Translations under genes and position numbers: made by a program | Notes under the pieces: model-generated | What the model was told of the DNA's origin: nothing | What the model saw: the letters and a program-made list of their open reading frames with translations, nothing else | Database searches by the model: none | Part shown: piece by piece, positions 1 through 6,053 of the stretch | Layout: each line of letters opens with the position of its first letter | Position numbering within the stretch: position 1 is the stretch's first letter | DNA from: CAZFLN01 sp964519905 | Lineage (GTDB): Bacteria > Patescibacteriota > Microgenomatia > UBA1400 > UBA1396 | DNA: 13,722 bases | Direction: 5' to 3' | Assembly (NCBI GenBank): GCA_964519905.1 | Contig: CAZFLN010000019.1 | Span: 1-13,722 of the forward strand

Positions 1-962
1 GAATCAGCAGCCAGAAGTCTGCCACCTCCGCGACTCGCAATGTCATACGCTTTGTGATACCAGGAGAATCCCTGAGAAATATATCCTTGAGCTGGCCACA
101 CAAACTGACCACTGGCGGAAACGGCTCCGGCATCTGGAGTCGTAACGCGAGTAACCGTCCTTGGCAAGGTTGCCGCCTGCGGCTTAACTCCACCTGGAAT
201 AAATACTGCTTGTCCGGTGGTGAGAGCAAACGTGTTATCGTCGGCAAACGTATTAAAGGGAAAGGAAATGATCGGCTGAGCAGCGGCATCGTCATCTCCC
301 AGGCCAAAACGCTTGGCCAGTGTGTACACGGTTTCACCTTTGGCAACTCGATGCAGTAATCCATCTGCTGGTAAGATTCGAAGTGACTCACCTGGGCGAA
401 TCGTACTTCCCATTGTCAGGTTATTCTCCCAGAGGATCGTTTCTTGGGCTAATCCATATTTTTGAGCAATCGTTGAGATAGTTTCATCTGGTTGAACAAT
501 ATGCTCCACCACCTCTCCACCACGGAAACGTGCGACCTCTTCACTTTGTTCCGTCACAAAAGCCACATCTCCCGTCGAAGAACGCAACACGGCAGAAGGC
601 AATTCAGAAATCGTCGTAACATCAGCAGTGGCCTGTTGCACAATGAGCGGACCGAACGTGATCCCCACAAACATAATACTCATGAGCGCCGTGTGCAAAA
701 ATGGTCGCGCAAACTTTCCTCGTCGCTTATACAAAAGGCCCACAACCAAATCCTTAAGGATTTCTACGTATGAAAAGAAAAAATACCCACGTTTATACAA
801 ATATTTACGTAAGAAAATGCTGAACTCGAGGATGTCGCTGTACGCTCCATCTCGATCTGATCGTGTCTGCCGCTCGCTTCTGGAGACTTCTTTCTTTTCG
901 CCGTCTTGACCGCGATTCGCATCGCGGTTCCAACGTCCAGGCGAAAAGACTTGAAACGACAT
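1..962 (-). CDS. LysM-domain M23 family metallopeptidase, partial (C-terminus beyond window)
   Basis: About 320 residues are visible and the reading frame runs off the left edge. In order: a charged N-terminus (about 1-85), one membrane-spanning segment (about 88-110, ending before VQQATAD), a first LysM domain (about 151-198, with DETISTIAQKYGL), a second LysM-like domain (about 203-258, with GETVYTLAKRFGL), and the start of a peptidase M23 domain (from about 288: FVWPAQGYISQGF, then YHKAYDIAS, which corresponds to the HxGxD-type zinc-binding segment of the family). M23 enzymes cut peptidoglycan cross-links; LysM binds glycan. I infer a membrane-anchored cell-wall hydrolase facing outside. 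The catalytic core is mostly outside the window, so activity cannot be judged. It lies 49 nt downstream of rho. The ATG at 960-962 has no Shine-Dalgarno but has TATACT exactly 6 nt upstream, suggesting a leaderless transcript rather than dependence on rho read-through. Confidence 0.85.
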   Translation of the reverse strand, partial: MSFQVFSPGRWNRDANRGQDGEKKEVSRSERQTRSDRDGAYSDILEFSIFLRKYLYKRGYFFFSYVEILKDLVVGLLYKRRGKFARPFLHTALMSIMFVGITFGPLIVQQATADVTTISELPSAVLRSSTGDVAFVTEQSEEVARFRGGEVVEHIVQPDETISTIAQKYGLAQETILWENNLTMGSTIRPGESLRILPADGLLHRVAKGETVYTLAKRFGLGDDDAAAQPIISFPFNTFADDNTFALTTGQAVFIPGGVKPQAATLPRTVTRVTTPDAGAVSASGQFVWPAQGYISQGFSWYHKAYDIASRGGGRLLAAD

Positions 963-968
963 GATACC

Positions 969-974
969 AGTATA
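969..974 (-). promoter_or_regulatory. -10 box (TATACT) of the M23 peptidase gene, leaderless type
   Basis: On the minus strand TATACT is followed by six bases (GGTATC) and then the ATG. A transcript started about 7 nt after the hexamer would begin at or next to the start codon. I see no good -35 box. Confidence 0.5.
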
Positions 975-1011
975 CAGGGTTTTCCTGGGACTCGCGAGCC
1001 GCACCAAGGCG

Positions 1012-2529
1012 TTAGCTCTTGAGACTTACCAAGAACTGCTTATTATTATTGGTTTCCTTGAGACGACGAACCACCATGGCTGTTCTCTCCTCTTCGTCAA
1101 GCATATCCATCATGCGGTGCATCATCACCACATTTTGGTAATCCTCGTTACTGAATAAGAGATCATCGCGGCGAGTTCCAGAACGCTGCACGTTAATAGC
1201 TGGGAAAATGCGGCGCTCGGCGATACGGCGATCCAGGTGGAGTTCCATGTTTCCGGTTCCCTTGAATTCTTCGTAGACCAGGTCATCCATTCGTGAGCCC
1301 GTGTCGACGAGGGCCGTAGCAATAATAGTCAAACTTCCGCCCTCTTCAAAATTACGAGCCGCACCAAAGAAACGCTTGGGTGGGTACAGAGCGGCTGGAT
1401 CAAATCCACCAGAGAGCGTACGGCCAGAAGTTGGAATTGCCAAGTTGTAAGCACGAGCCAAACGAGTAATGGAGTCCATCACAATCACAACGTCGCGACC
1501 TAACTCAACTAAACGCTTTGCGCGCTCCAAAGCAACTTCGGCAACACGAGTTTGCTCAATAGCTGGTTCGTCGAAGTTGGAAGCTGCAGTCTCACCTTTT
1601 CCATCGGTGATGGAAGCAACGTGGCGTGCAATGTCCGTCACTTCTTCTGGACGCTCACCAATCAAAACTGCCATAAGATGAACATCTGGGAAGTTTGTCG
1701 CAATACCAGTCGAAATTTCTTTCATGATAGTGGTTTTACCGGCTTTAGGAGGGGAAACGATCAAGCCACGCTGACCTTTTCCAATTGGAGCCACCAGATC
1801 AATAAGACGAGTGGAAACTGGTTCTTTTCCGGTTTCCAAAACAAGTTTTTCCTTTGGATACACTGGTACCAGGTCTTCAAAACGGCGACGCTGACGAGCC
1901 TCAGTAATTGGCTTGCCATTCACCGAGGTGATTTCCTTGAGTCCCCAATAGCGGTCATTTTCTCGAGGTTCTCGAGCGATTCCTTCCACTTCGTCACCTG
2001 GTCGAATACCAATCTTTCGAACTAAGGCAATACTCAGGTAGGCGTCATTTCGACTCTGAGAAAAACCGGTTCGAATCACCGCATGACCATCTGGACTCAC
2101 ATCCACAAAACCATGAATTGGTTGCAATACTTCTTCTCCACCAGATGACTTGCGGGAATTCCCCCCATTGAAATCATCGTTTTGAGGCATTCTGTTGTCT
2201 CGGTTGTCACGATCTCGACGAGAATGATTTCCATTCTTTACGCTCAATCGGGACGATGTTCGGGCACGCGCTGGGCGCTCACTTCGATCGCTCGGCTGGA
2301 AACTCGGTCGGGAAATTGGTTTGCGCTTTGGAGCATCCGAGGTGACTGTGCCCTTGGTTTCTGCTGGGGCGTCTGACTCTTGCTTTTTTTCTGGCGCAGA
2401 AACTTCAACCGCTGGCGACACAATTGCGTCGGCTGTTGGCTTGGGGGTATCTACAACTTGAATTGGCGAATCTCCCACTGGGGCTGATTCTATGACTGTA
2501 TCGGTTGGCTGAACGGAAGTCGAAGCCAT
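1012..2529 (-). CDS. rho: Transcription termination factor Rho
   Basis: 505 residues; the E. coli protein has about 420. The extra length is a low-complexity N-terminus (about 1-135), first acidic and Pro/Ala-rich, then Arg/Asn-rich, before the RNA-binding domain (about 137-215). The ATPase core is complete: Walker A SPPKAGKTT (259-267, Lys265), the GERPEEVTDI segment (about 291-300), Walker B DVVIVMDS (336-343), the Q-loop LSGGFD with PPKRFFGAARN, and the R-loop FKGTGNMELHL. Rho is a hexameric RNA translocase that dissociates RNA polymerase at unstructured C-rich RNA. Most Rho proteins read DERPEEV where this one reads GERPEEV; the position is near the bicyclomycin pocket in E. coli Rho, so drug response might differ (inference). 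Start: ATG at 2527-2529 with GAGGAG about 6 nt upstream. It has its own promoter and a leader of about 95 nt, which could be a site of autoregulation. Confidence 0.97.
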   Translation of the reverse strand: MASTSVQPTDTVIESAPVGDSPIQVVDTPKPTADAIVSPAVEVSAPEKKQESDAPAETKGTVTSDAPKRKPISRPSFQPSDRSERPARARTSSRLSVKNGNHSRRDRDNRDNRMPQNDDFNGGNSRKSSGGEEVLQPIHGFVDVSPDGHAVIRTGFSQSRNDAYLSIALVRKIGIRPGDEVEGIAREPRENDRYWGLKEITSVNGKPITEARQRRRFEDLVPVYPKEKLVLETGKEPVSTRLIDLVAPIGKGQRGLIVSPPKAGKTTIMKEISTGIATNFPDVHLMAVLIGERPEEVTDIARHVASITDGKGETAASNFDEPAIEQTRVAEVALERAKRLVELGRDVVIVMDSITRLARAYNLAIPTSGRTLSGGFDPAALYPPKRFFGAARNFEEGGSLTIIATALVDTGSRMDDLVYEEFKGTGNMELHLDRRIAERRIFPAINVQRSGTRRDDLLFSNEDYQNVVMMHRMMDMLDEEERTAMVVRRLKETNNNKQFLVSLKS

Positions 2530-2553
2530 ACATCTCTCCTCTATTTCTCGCTT

Positions 2554-2571
2554 GCAGTGCCTTTTGCTCTC
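2554..2571 (-). promoter_or_regulatory. Small hairpin in the rho leader
   Basis: CCTTTT and AAAAGG form a 6-bp stem with a 6-base loop at about 2560-2577 in the 5' leader of rho, between its promoter and its Shine-Dalgarno. It is preceded by A5 and not followed by a T-run on the minus strand, so it is not a terminator of rho. A regulatory role is possible but unproven. Confidence 0.25.
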
Positions 2572-2631
2572 AAAAGGAGTGTTTTTACGATTTCACTGGA
2601 AGAAATATCAAACAATTATTGGAATACCTGC

Positions 2632-2661
2632 ATTGTAACACATCATGCTTCTCGTAAGCAA
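2632..2661 (-). promoter_or_regulatory. rho promoter (TTGCTT - 18 nt - TACAAT, extended -10)
   Basis: On the minus strand TTGCTT (2656-2661) is followed after 18 nt by TACAAT (2632-2637), itself preceded by TG plus one base (TGTTACAAT, an extended -10). The start site would be near 2625, giving a leader of about 95 nt ahead of rho. Confidence 0.65.
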
Positions 2662-2678
2662 AAAGTGACAAGAACAGT

Positions 2679-2899
2679 GTGGAAGTTCGGAGGCCTGCCC
2701 AACTCCCGAACCTCCACGCTACTCTCGTTTTCAGTTTCTCATCTGGAGCACCAAGTCTTTCGGTTATTGTGCGGGTTGTTATTTCGCCGCAACGGTGTAA
2801 CGTAGTTCTTGGTGTCCTCCTGCCCTACATTAGGACACTACCTTTAAAAGGAAGCTTCGCCACTCGTGCTCTGCAGCGATGGGGAGGCTTCTTTTTTTT
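2679..2899 (+). ncRNA. Candidate structured small RNA ending in a strong terminator
   Basis: This stretch has no convincing coding sequence but is dense in paired elements: an 11-of-12 bp hairpin (GTGGAAGTTCGG at 2679-2690 with CCGAACCTCCAC at 2706-2717), CACCAAG (2749-2755) with CTTGGTG (2808-2814), an inner TGCGG/CCGCA pair, GTGTCCT (2812-2818) with AGGACAC (2832-2838), and a terminator with T8. The terminator points to plus, although every gene around lies on minus, so the simplest reading is a plus-strand non-coding RNA. The 5' end is unknown; TTGCTC-N16-TACGAT at about 2566-2593 is a weak candidate promoter. I looked for SRP RNA (GGAAGNAGCAG loop), RNase P (GAGGAAAGUC), tmRNA (tag and CCA end) and found none. 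A minus-strand RNA from the promoter at 2911-2938 is the alternative. Confidence 0.4.
2851..2899 (+). terminator. Intrinsic terminator, plus strand
   Basis: GAAGCTTC (2851-2858) pairs with GAGGCTTC (2884-2891), including one G-U pair, and T8 follows at 2892-2899. In the minus direction the same hairpin is followed only by CTTTT, so it is mainly a plus-strand terminator. Confidence 0.7.
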
Positions 2900-2910
2900 G
2901 TTCCTTTTCT

Positions 2911-2938
2911 ATTGTATACCACTTCTCCCCCTTGGCAA
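2911..2938 (-). promoter_or_regulatory. Candidate minus-strand promoter (TTGCCA - 16 nt - TACAAT)
   Basis: On the minus strand TTGCCA (2933-2938) is followed after 16 nt by TACAAT (2911-2916); the overlapping TGGTATACA also fits an extended -10. It would drive transcription into the structured intergenic segment from the opposite side and on toward rho. Confidence 0.4.
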
Positions 2939-3036
2939 CCTATAAATTGATATTGAGGCGATTTTTTAGTGTCTTATAACTTAGAACGAGCATTTTTTAG
3001 CCTGGAGAAAACAAATAAATTCTATCAGTTCAAAAA

Positions 3037-3045
3037 TGTGGATAA
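3037..3045 (-). promoter_or_regulatory. Perfect DnaA box
   Basis: TTATCCACA on the minus strand (TGTGGATAA on plus) matches the DnaA-box consensus exactly. It sits in an AT-rich stretch between radA and the structured segment. I found no cluster of further boxes, so this alone does not mark an origin. Confidence 0.5.
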
Positions 3046-3048
3046 CTT

Positions 3049-3064
3049 TTCCCACATGTGGGAA
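3049..3064. repeat. 16-bp perfect palindrome
   Basis: TTCCCACATGTGGGAA reads the same on both strands and lies 4 bp from the DnaA box and 18 bp past the radA stop. The symmetry without a loop suggests a dimeric protein's operator more than a terminator, because no T-run follows on either side. Its function is unknown. Confidence 0.45.
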
Positions 3065-3082
3065 CCAAGATTGTTATACAGT

Positions 3083-4456
3083 TTACTTCTGGAGGAAAGA
3101 TCTCAGTTGAGACACAAAACGCACCGATACGGAGCTCACCACCGGTGAGTAGCCTTGGCGCTCAGCTTCTTTAGCCCGTTTTTCAAAACTCACTACTTTG
3201 CGAACTTCCCCTAATAACCCCACTTCTCCACTAAACACCATCTCTTTGGGGAAAGCTGAATTGGTCTTTGCCGAAATCACCGCCGCCGCCACGGCTAAAT
3301 CAATCGCGGGATCACGGAACTCAATGTTTCCCACAACATTCACATAGACATCTTTGTCCGCGACGGAAATTTTTGCGTGTTTTTGGAGCACAGCTAACAG
3401 CAAGTGTAATTTGGACACATTTATTCCTCGGGCGACGCGACGCGGAGTCGGCAAGAAAGTGTCCACCACCAAAGCCTGAACTTCCACCACCACAGGCCTA
3501 CTTCCTTCGAGGCACAAAGCCAACGCTGAGCCCGGTTTCCCCTGGTTTTGCTGCTCTAAAAACACCTCTGCAGGGTTCGTTACCTCTTGTGCTCCAGCCT
3601 CGGTAAGGCGGAAAAGTCCGACTTCGTCGGTGGGTCCAAAACGATTTTTGAGCGACCGTATTGTTCTGATTTCGTCTGTTCTTTCACCACTTATGTGTAA
3701 AACAGAGTCAACAACGTGTTCAAGAACTTTTGGCCCAGCGATGTCTCCATCCTTCGTCACATGCCCAACTAAGATGATTGCGGCGTTCGTTCGCTTTGCT
3801 AATCCGACCAATCGGGACGTTACTTCTCGCAGCTGACCAACCGAACCAACCATCCCAGTGAGGTCTTCGGTCATGAGTGTTTGCACGGAATCGACCACAA
3901 TAAGGGAGGGAGAGAGCTTCTCTGCCTCTGCAATCACCACATCCACACTCGAAGTAGAAAGGAAATGCAACTGGTCTTGCCAGTCTTCGTTTTTGGCAGA
4001 ATTGGGCTTGGTTCGCTCAATTCGTTGCCAAATCTGTTGGGGACTTTCTTCTCCAGCTACATAAAGTGCGGAGAAGTTTTCTTTTTCTACAATCATTTTT
4101 AGCAACATTTGAGTAAGAATTGTTGACTTCCCTATTCCCGGTTCCCCACCAAGCAAAGAAACCGAACCGAGCACGATACCGCCACCAAAAACACGATCCA
4201 ACTCAAATAACCCAGTCGTAAATCGTTGCGCTTTCCCGGCACCCTTCTCGGCCACTTCTCGGGCAGACAGAAGACTTGCTCCACTTGCCCCATACAACAT
4301 GCTGGTTGATTTCCCCACTGATTTTGGAGCAGCAACACTCTCTACCAGAGTATTCCAGGCACCACAGCTCTGACATTGCCCTGACCACTTCGGAGACTGA
4401 GCTCCACAAGAGTCACAAATATACACGGTTTTGGGAGCAGCTGATTTCTTTGGCAT
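3083..4456 (-). CDS. radA: DNA repair protein RadA (Sms)
   Basis: 457 residues, the usual length. In order: a four-cysteine zinc finger (Cys14, Cys17, Cys28, Cys31 in CDSCG...CQSCG), a RecA-like ATPase with Walker A GGEPGIGKST (Lys110) and Walker B SLIVVDS (about 184-190), the RadA-specific KNRFG motif (260-264), and a C-terminal Lon-protease-like domain (about 285-457) that in this family has lost proteolysis and forms the hexamer. RadA is a DNA helicase that drives branch migration of recombination intermediates with RecA. All key residues are present. The ATG at 4454-4456 has no Shine-Dalgarno; TACACT lies exactly 6 nt upstream, so the mRNA is probably leaderless. The terminator of the preceding gene ends just upstream, so radA appears to be its own unit. 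No clear terminator follows its stop. Confidence 0.97.
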   Translation of the reverse strand: MPKKSAAPKTVYICDSCGAQSPKWSGQCQSCGAWNTLVESVAAPKSVGKSTSMLYGASGASLLSAREVAEKGAGKAQRFTTGLFELDRVFGGGIVLGSVSLLGGEPGIGKSTILTQMLLKMIVEKENFSALYVAGEESPQQIWQRIERTKPNSAKNEDWQDQLHFLSTSSVDVVIAEAEKLSPSLIVVDSVQTLMTEDLTGMVGSVGQLREVTSRLVGLAKRTNAAIILVGHVTKDGDIAGPKVLEHVVDSVLHISGERTDEIRTIRSLKNRFGPTDEVGLFRLTEAGAQEVTNPAEVFLEQQNQGKPGSALALCLEGSRPVVVEVQALVVDTFLPTPRRVARGINVSKLHLLLAVLQKHAKISVADKDVYVNVVGNIEFRDPAIDLAVAAAVISAKTNSAFPKEMVFSGEVGLLGEVRKVVSFEKRAKEAERQGYSPVVSSVSVRFVSQLRSFLQK

Positions 4457-4462
4457 AGCGGC

Positions 4463-4471
4463 AGTGTAACA
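4463..4471 (-). promoter_or_regulatory. radA extended -10 promoter (TGTTACACT), leaderless type
   Basis: TGTTACACT on the minus strand contains TACACT (4463-4468), exactly 6 nt before the radA ATG. It matches the TGNTANNNT pattern seen at rho, tRNA-Ala, tRNA-Ile, 23S and S1. No good -35 box is seen. Confidence 0.55.
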
Positions 4472-4514
4472 CTTTGCTCAAAACAAAAAACAGACAAAAC
4501 GCTGCCACTATATA

Positions 4515-4556
4515 CGAAAAGCCCGCCAGCAGCCGATTTTTCGGCGCTGGCGGGCT
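4515..4556 (-). terminator. Intrinsic terminator after the carbonic-anhydrase-like gene
   Basis: An 11-bp perfect stem (AGCCCGCCAGC at 4520-4530 with GCTGGCGGGCT at 4546-4556) encloses a 5-bp inner stem (GCCGA/TCGGC). On the minus strand it is followed by TTTTCG. It sits 45 nt past the stop of the gene that ends at 4601. Confidence 0.75.
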
Positions 4557-4600
4557 CGTACTCTGGGAATTCTTGTTCGAATTCTCAGTCTCAATGTCTG

Positions 4601-5596
4601 TTACGCAGTAAGCTGTGCTTTTGCTGCTTCTACTTCTGTACGATCGAAATACATGACTTGAATCGTTCCTTCTTTACCCTCATCCAAAATACTGGCCTGA
4701 ATTCGCGAATGAACCTTCCTACCCAAAGCTGCATCCTTTTCATCAGCAACAACGAGGATAGTAAACATTGCATCTTTAGGCAGATTAGAATGTCCACTTC
4801 TCGCAATTTGCTCAGACAATAATCCGTAAAACACTGCTTCGTTCTCAGCTTTCTGAGGATCTATTGTAGGAACTACATCAATAGCGCTATCAATTACGTA
4901 CGCACCCTTCCCTTGCATATGAGGGCCATGATATCCGTTGGCGAGATCAACAAGTCCAACAGCAGCTGAGTGGTTGTGATGGACTCTCTCAACCTGCAAA
5001 TGCTCGTGATGAATATCAACCATTTCAGCGATACGCTGAGAATATGCTCGACCCAATTCATCGGGACCAGCTGCTAAGATTTCATCAACTTTTGCTAAGA
5101 TTTCATCAACTTTGTTAGAATTTCCTTCGAACAATTCAATAAGTAATTTCTTACTGTCTGGATTTTCCAGAACATGCTTATGAGCAAGAGCAGCCGCACC
5201 ACAACCAACGTGTGAAGAAAAAACATCAAATTTTCGAGCTATTTCTAAAATTTCTGAAAGTGTATATTTTTCAGATACGAAGCAGTAAATTCCACTTCCA
5301 GCCCACTGATGTACAAAATCGAACTCTTCGCCAGACGTTGGATTTGTGTGTACAATGTCATCGTCAATACAAGCTACACAGCAATTCTTCGCTTCTTCAA
5401 GTGAAATTGGTTCACCAAATCGCTCGGCCAAAAACTTGAGGGCAAATTCTCGATTGCCTTTCTCGATGATTATCATTTTTTCATTTTTTTCAGTCATATG
5501 TTCTCCGTGTTCTGGTGTAGGGCGGTCATTATGTGGCACTTCGTGGGAGTGAACGGGTGCTTGGTGCCCTACAGATTCAGGTCTTTCTACTTGCAT
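4601..5596 (-). CDS. Hypothetical protein with a beta-carbonic-anhydrase-like zinc site
   Basis: 331 residues. I do not recognise the family by name, but Cys76-x-Asp78 in CVACIDDD and His129-x-x-Cys132 in SHVGCGAA match the zinc ligands of beta-carbonic anhydrases in order and almost in spacing (53 residues between Cys and His; 56 in E. coli Can). The Arg of the usual CxDxR motif is Asp80 here, so the Asp-Arg dyad is missing and CO2 hydration is uncertain. Residues about 170-331 go beyond the family's usual length and include a His-rich stretch (IHHEHLQVERVHHNH). The first 33 residues are also His/Pro-rich. A 21-bp tandem repeat doubles KVDEILA. Two starts are possible: Met1 with AAGGAAG very close to the ATG, or Met34 (5495-5497) with GGAG at a better 5-nt spacing. 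No clear promoter is seen after the terminator at 5634-5664. Confidence 0.75.
   Translation of the reverse strand: MQVERPESVGHQAPVHSHEVPHNDRPTPEHGEHMTEKNEKMIIIEKGNREFALKFLAERFGEPISLEEAKNCCVACIDDDIVHTNPTSGEEFDFVHQWAGSGIYCFVSEKYTLSEILEIARKFDVFSSHVGCGAAALAHKHVLENPDSKKLLIELFEGNSNKVDEILAKVDEILAAGPDELGRAYSQRIAEMVDIHHEHLQVERVHHNHSAAVGLVDLANGYHGPHMQGKGAYVIDSAIDVVPTIDPQKAENEAVFYGLLSEQIARSGHSNLPKDAMFTILVVADEKDAALGRKVHSRIQASILDEGKEGTIQVMYFDRTEVEAAKAQLTA
5073..5114 (-). repeat. 21-bp tandem repeat, two copies, inside a gene
   Basis: Copies at 5073-5093 and 5094-5114 differ at one base. It is in frame and duplicates KVDEILA, a helix-forming heptapeptide, in the carbonic-anhydrase-like protein. Confidence 0.85.
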
Positions 5597-5633
5597 ACTT
5601 CCTTTTTTATTTTTATTTCAATTTTTAGGAACG

Positions 5634-5664
5634 AAAAAAACTGCTGAAAATTGTGTCTCAGCAG
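5634..5664 (-). terminator. Intrinsic terminator upstream of the carbonic-anhydrase-like gene
   Basis: CTGCTGA (5641-5647) pairs with TCAGCAG (5658-5664) and T7 follows on the minus strand (A7 at 5634-5640). Only 37 nt separate it from the next ATG. It therefore ends the upstream unit or acts as an attenuator for the gene that follows. Confidence 0.7.
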
Positions 5665-5680
5665 TGTGAATATGTTTCTT

Positions 5681-5803
5681 TTACAATCTGTCAGCGGTAT
5701 TCTGCTTACAGAGAAGTGATGGGAGGAGAGCGTGTGTCGAATCTGTCATGCTGCTCGCTGGCGTGCATGATTTCGTTGCCCTCCGTAATGTGCATGTTTT
5801 CAT
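5681..5803 (-). CDS. Possible very small ORF behind a strong Shine-Dalgarno (40 or 29 residues)
   Basis: A full-length Shine-Dalgarno AAGGAGG (5807-5813) lies between two terminators. The nearest ATG (5801-5803, 3-nt gap) opens a 40-residue frame starting MKTCTLRRATKS and ending at 5681. A second ATG (5793-5795, 11-nt gap) in another frame gives 29 residues starting MHITEGNEIMHASEQ and ending at 5706; its composition is acidic and His-containing, like the N-terminus of the next protein. Which frame is used, if any, cannot be decided here. Known leader-peptide logic (short ORF, then terminator, then gene) fits the layout, but I see no run of regulatory codons. No homology is recognised. Confidence 0.3.
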   Translation of the reverse strand: MKTCTLRRATKSCTPASSMTDSTHALLPSLLCKQNTADRL

Positions 5804-5821
5804 ATACCTCCTTAACGAAAA

Positions 5822-5845
5822 AGCTGCCTGGTGTGGCAGCTTTTT
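5822..5845 (-). terminator. Terminator after the S1 / 59-residue protein unit
   Basis: AGCTGCC (5822-5828) pairs with GGCAGCT (5835-5841) around a 6-base loop. T5 follows on both strands, so it can stop transcription in either direction; on minus it ends the S1 unit. Confidence 0.75.
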
Positions 5846-5859
5846 CTTTGGTTTCTTTT

Positions 5860-6039
5860 TTATTCTTGGTTGGTGGCCTCTTCCGCCTGGTCAACCATAT
5901 GGTTGACTGTTTCCATCATACCCATGAGATCCTCGTGGACTTGTTCCCAGTCCCCATCGGCTTGACGAATGGCAGCGAACACCAGGTCGAGATCGACCAG
6001 AACTTGATCTTCTGTAACAACTAAGTATTGCTTGGCCAT
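5860..6039 (-). CDS. Small acidic protein of 59 residues, co-transcribed with S1
   Basis: The frame starts MAKQYLVVTEDQVL and ends in EEATNQE followed by TAA. It has a good Shine-Dalgarno (AAGGA about 8 nt before the ATG) and begins only 14 nt after the S1 stop, so it should share the S1 transcript; a terminator follows within 20 nt. The sequence is strongly acidic with alternating hydrophobic residues (about 12-25 and 36-50), consistent with a small helical protein. No signal peptide, membrane segment or Cys is seen. I do not recognise a family. Linkage to a ribosomal protein suggests, but does not show, a role in translation. Confidence 0.7.
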   Translation of the reverse strand: MAKQYLVVTEDQVLVDLDLVFAAIRQADGDWEQVHEDLMGMMETVNHMVDQAEEATNQE

Positions 6040-6053
6040 AGGATCATCCTTCT

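Noticed and set aside
2679..2899. Identification of the structured segment as SRP RNA, RNase P RNA, tmRNA or 6S RNA
   Set aside because: The SRP GGAAGNAGCAG loop, the RNase P core motif and the tmRNA tag and CCA end are missing, and the layout is not one long hairpin as in 6S.
2557..2945. Two plus-strand ORFs of 82 and 88 codons over the structured segment
   Set aside because: They have no Shine-Dalgarno or leaderless -10 box, low-complexity hydrophobic ends, and cross the terminator. They look like chance frames.
3037..3064. Replication origin
   Set aside because: Only one perfect DnaA box was found, with no dnaA or dnaN nearby and no repeated AT-rich unwinding element.
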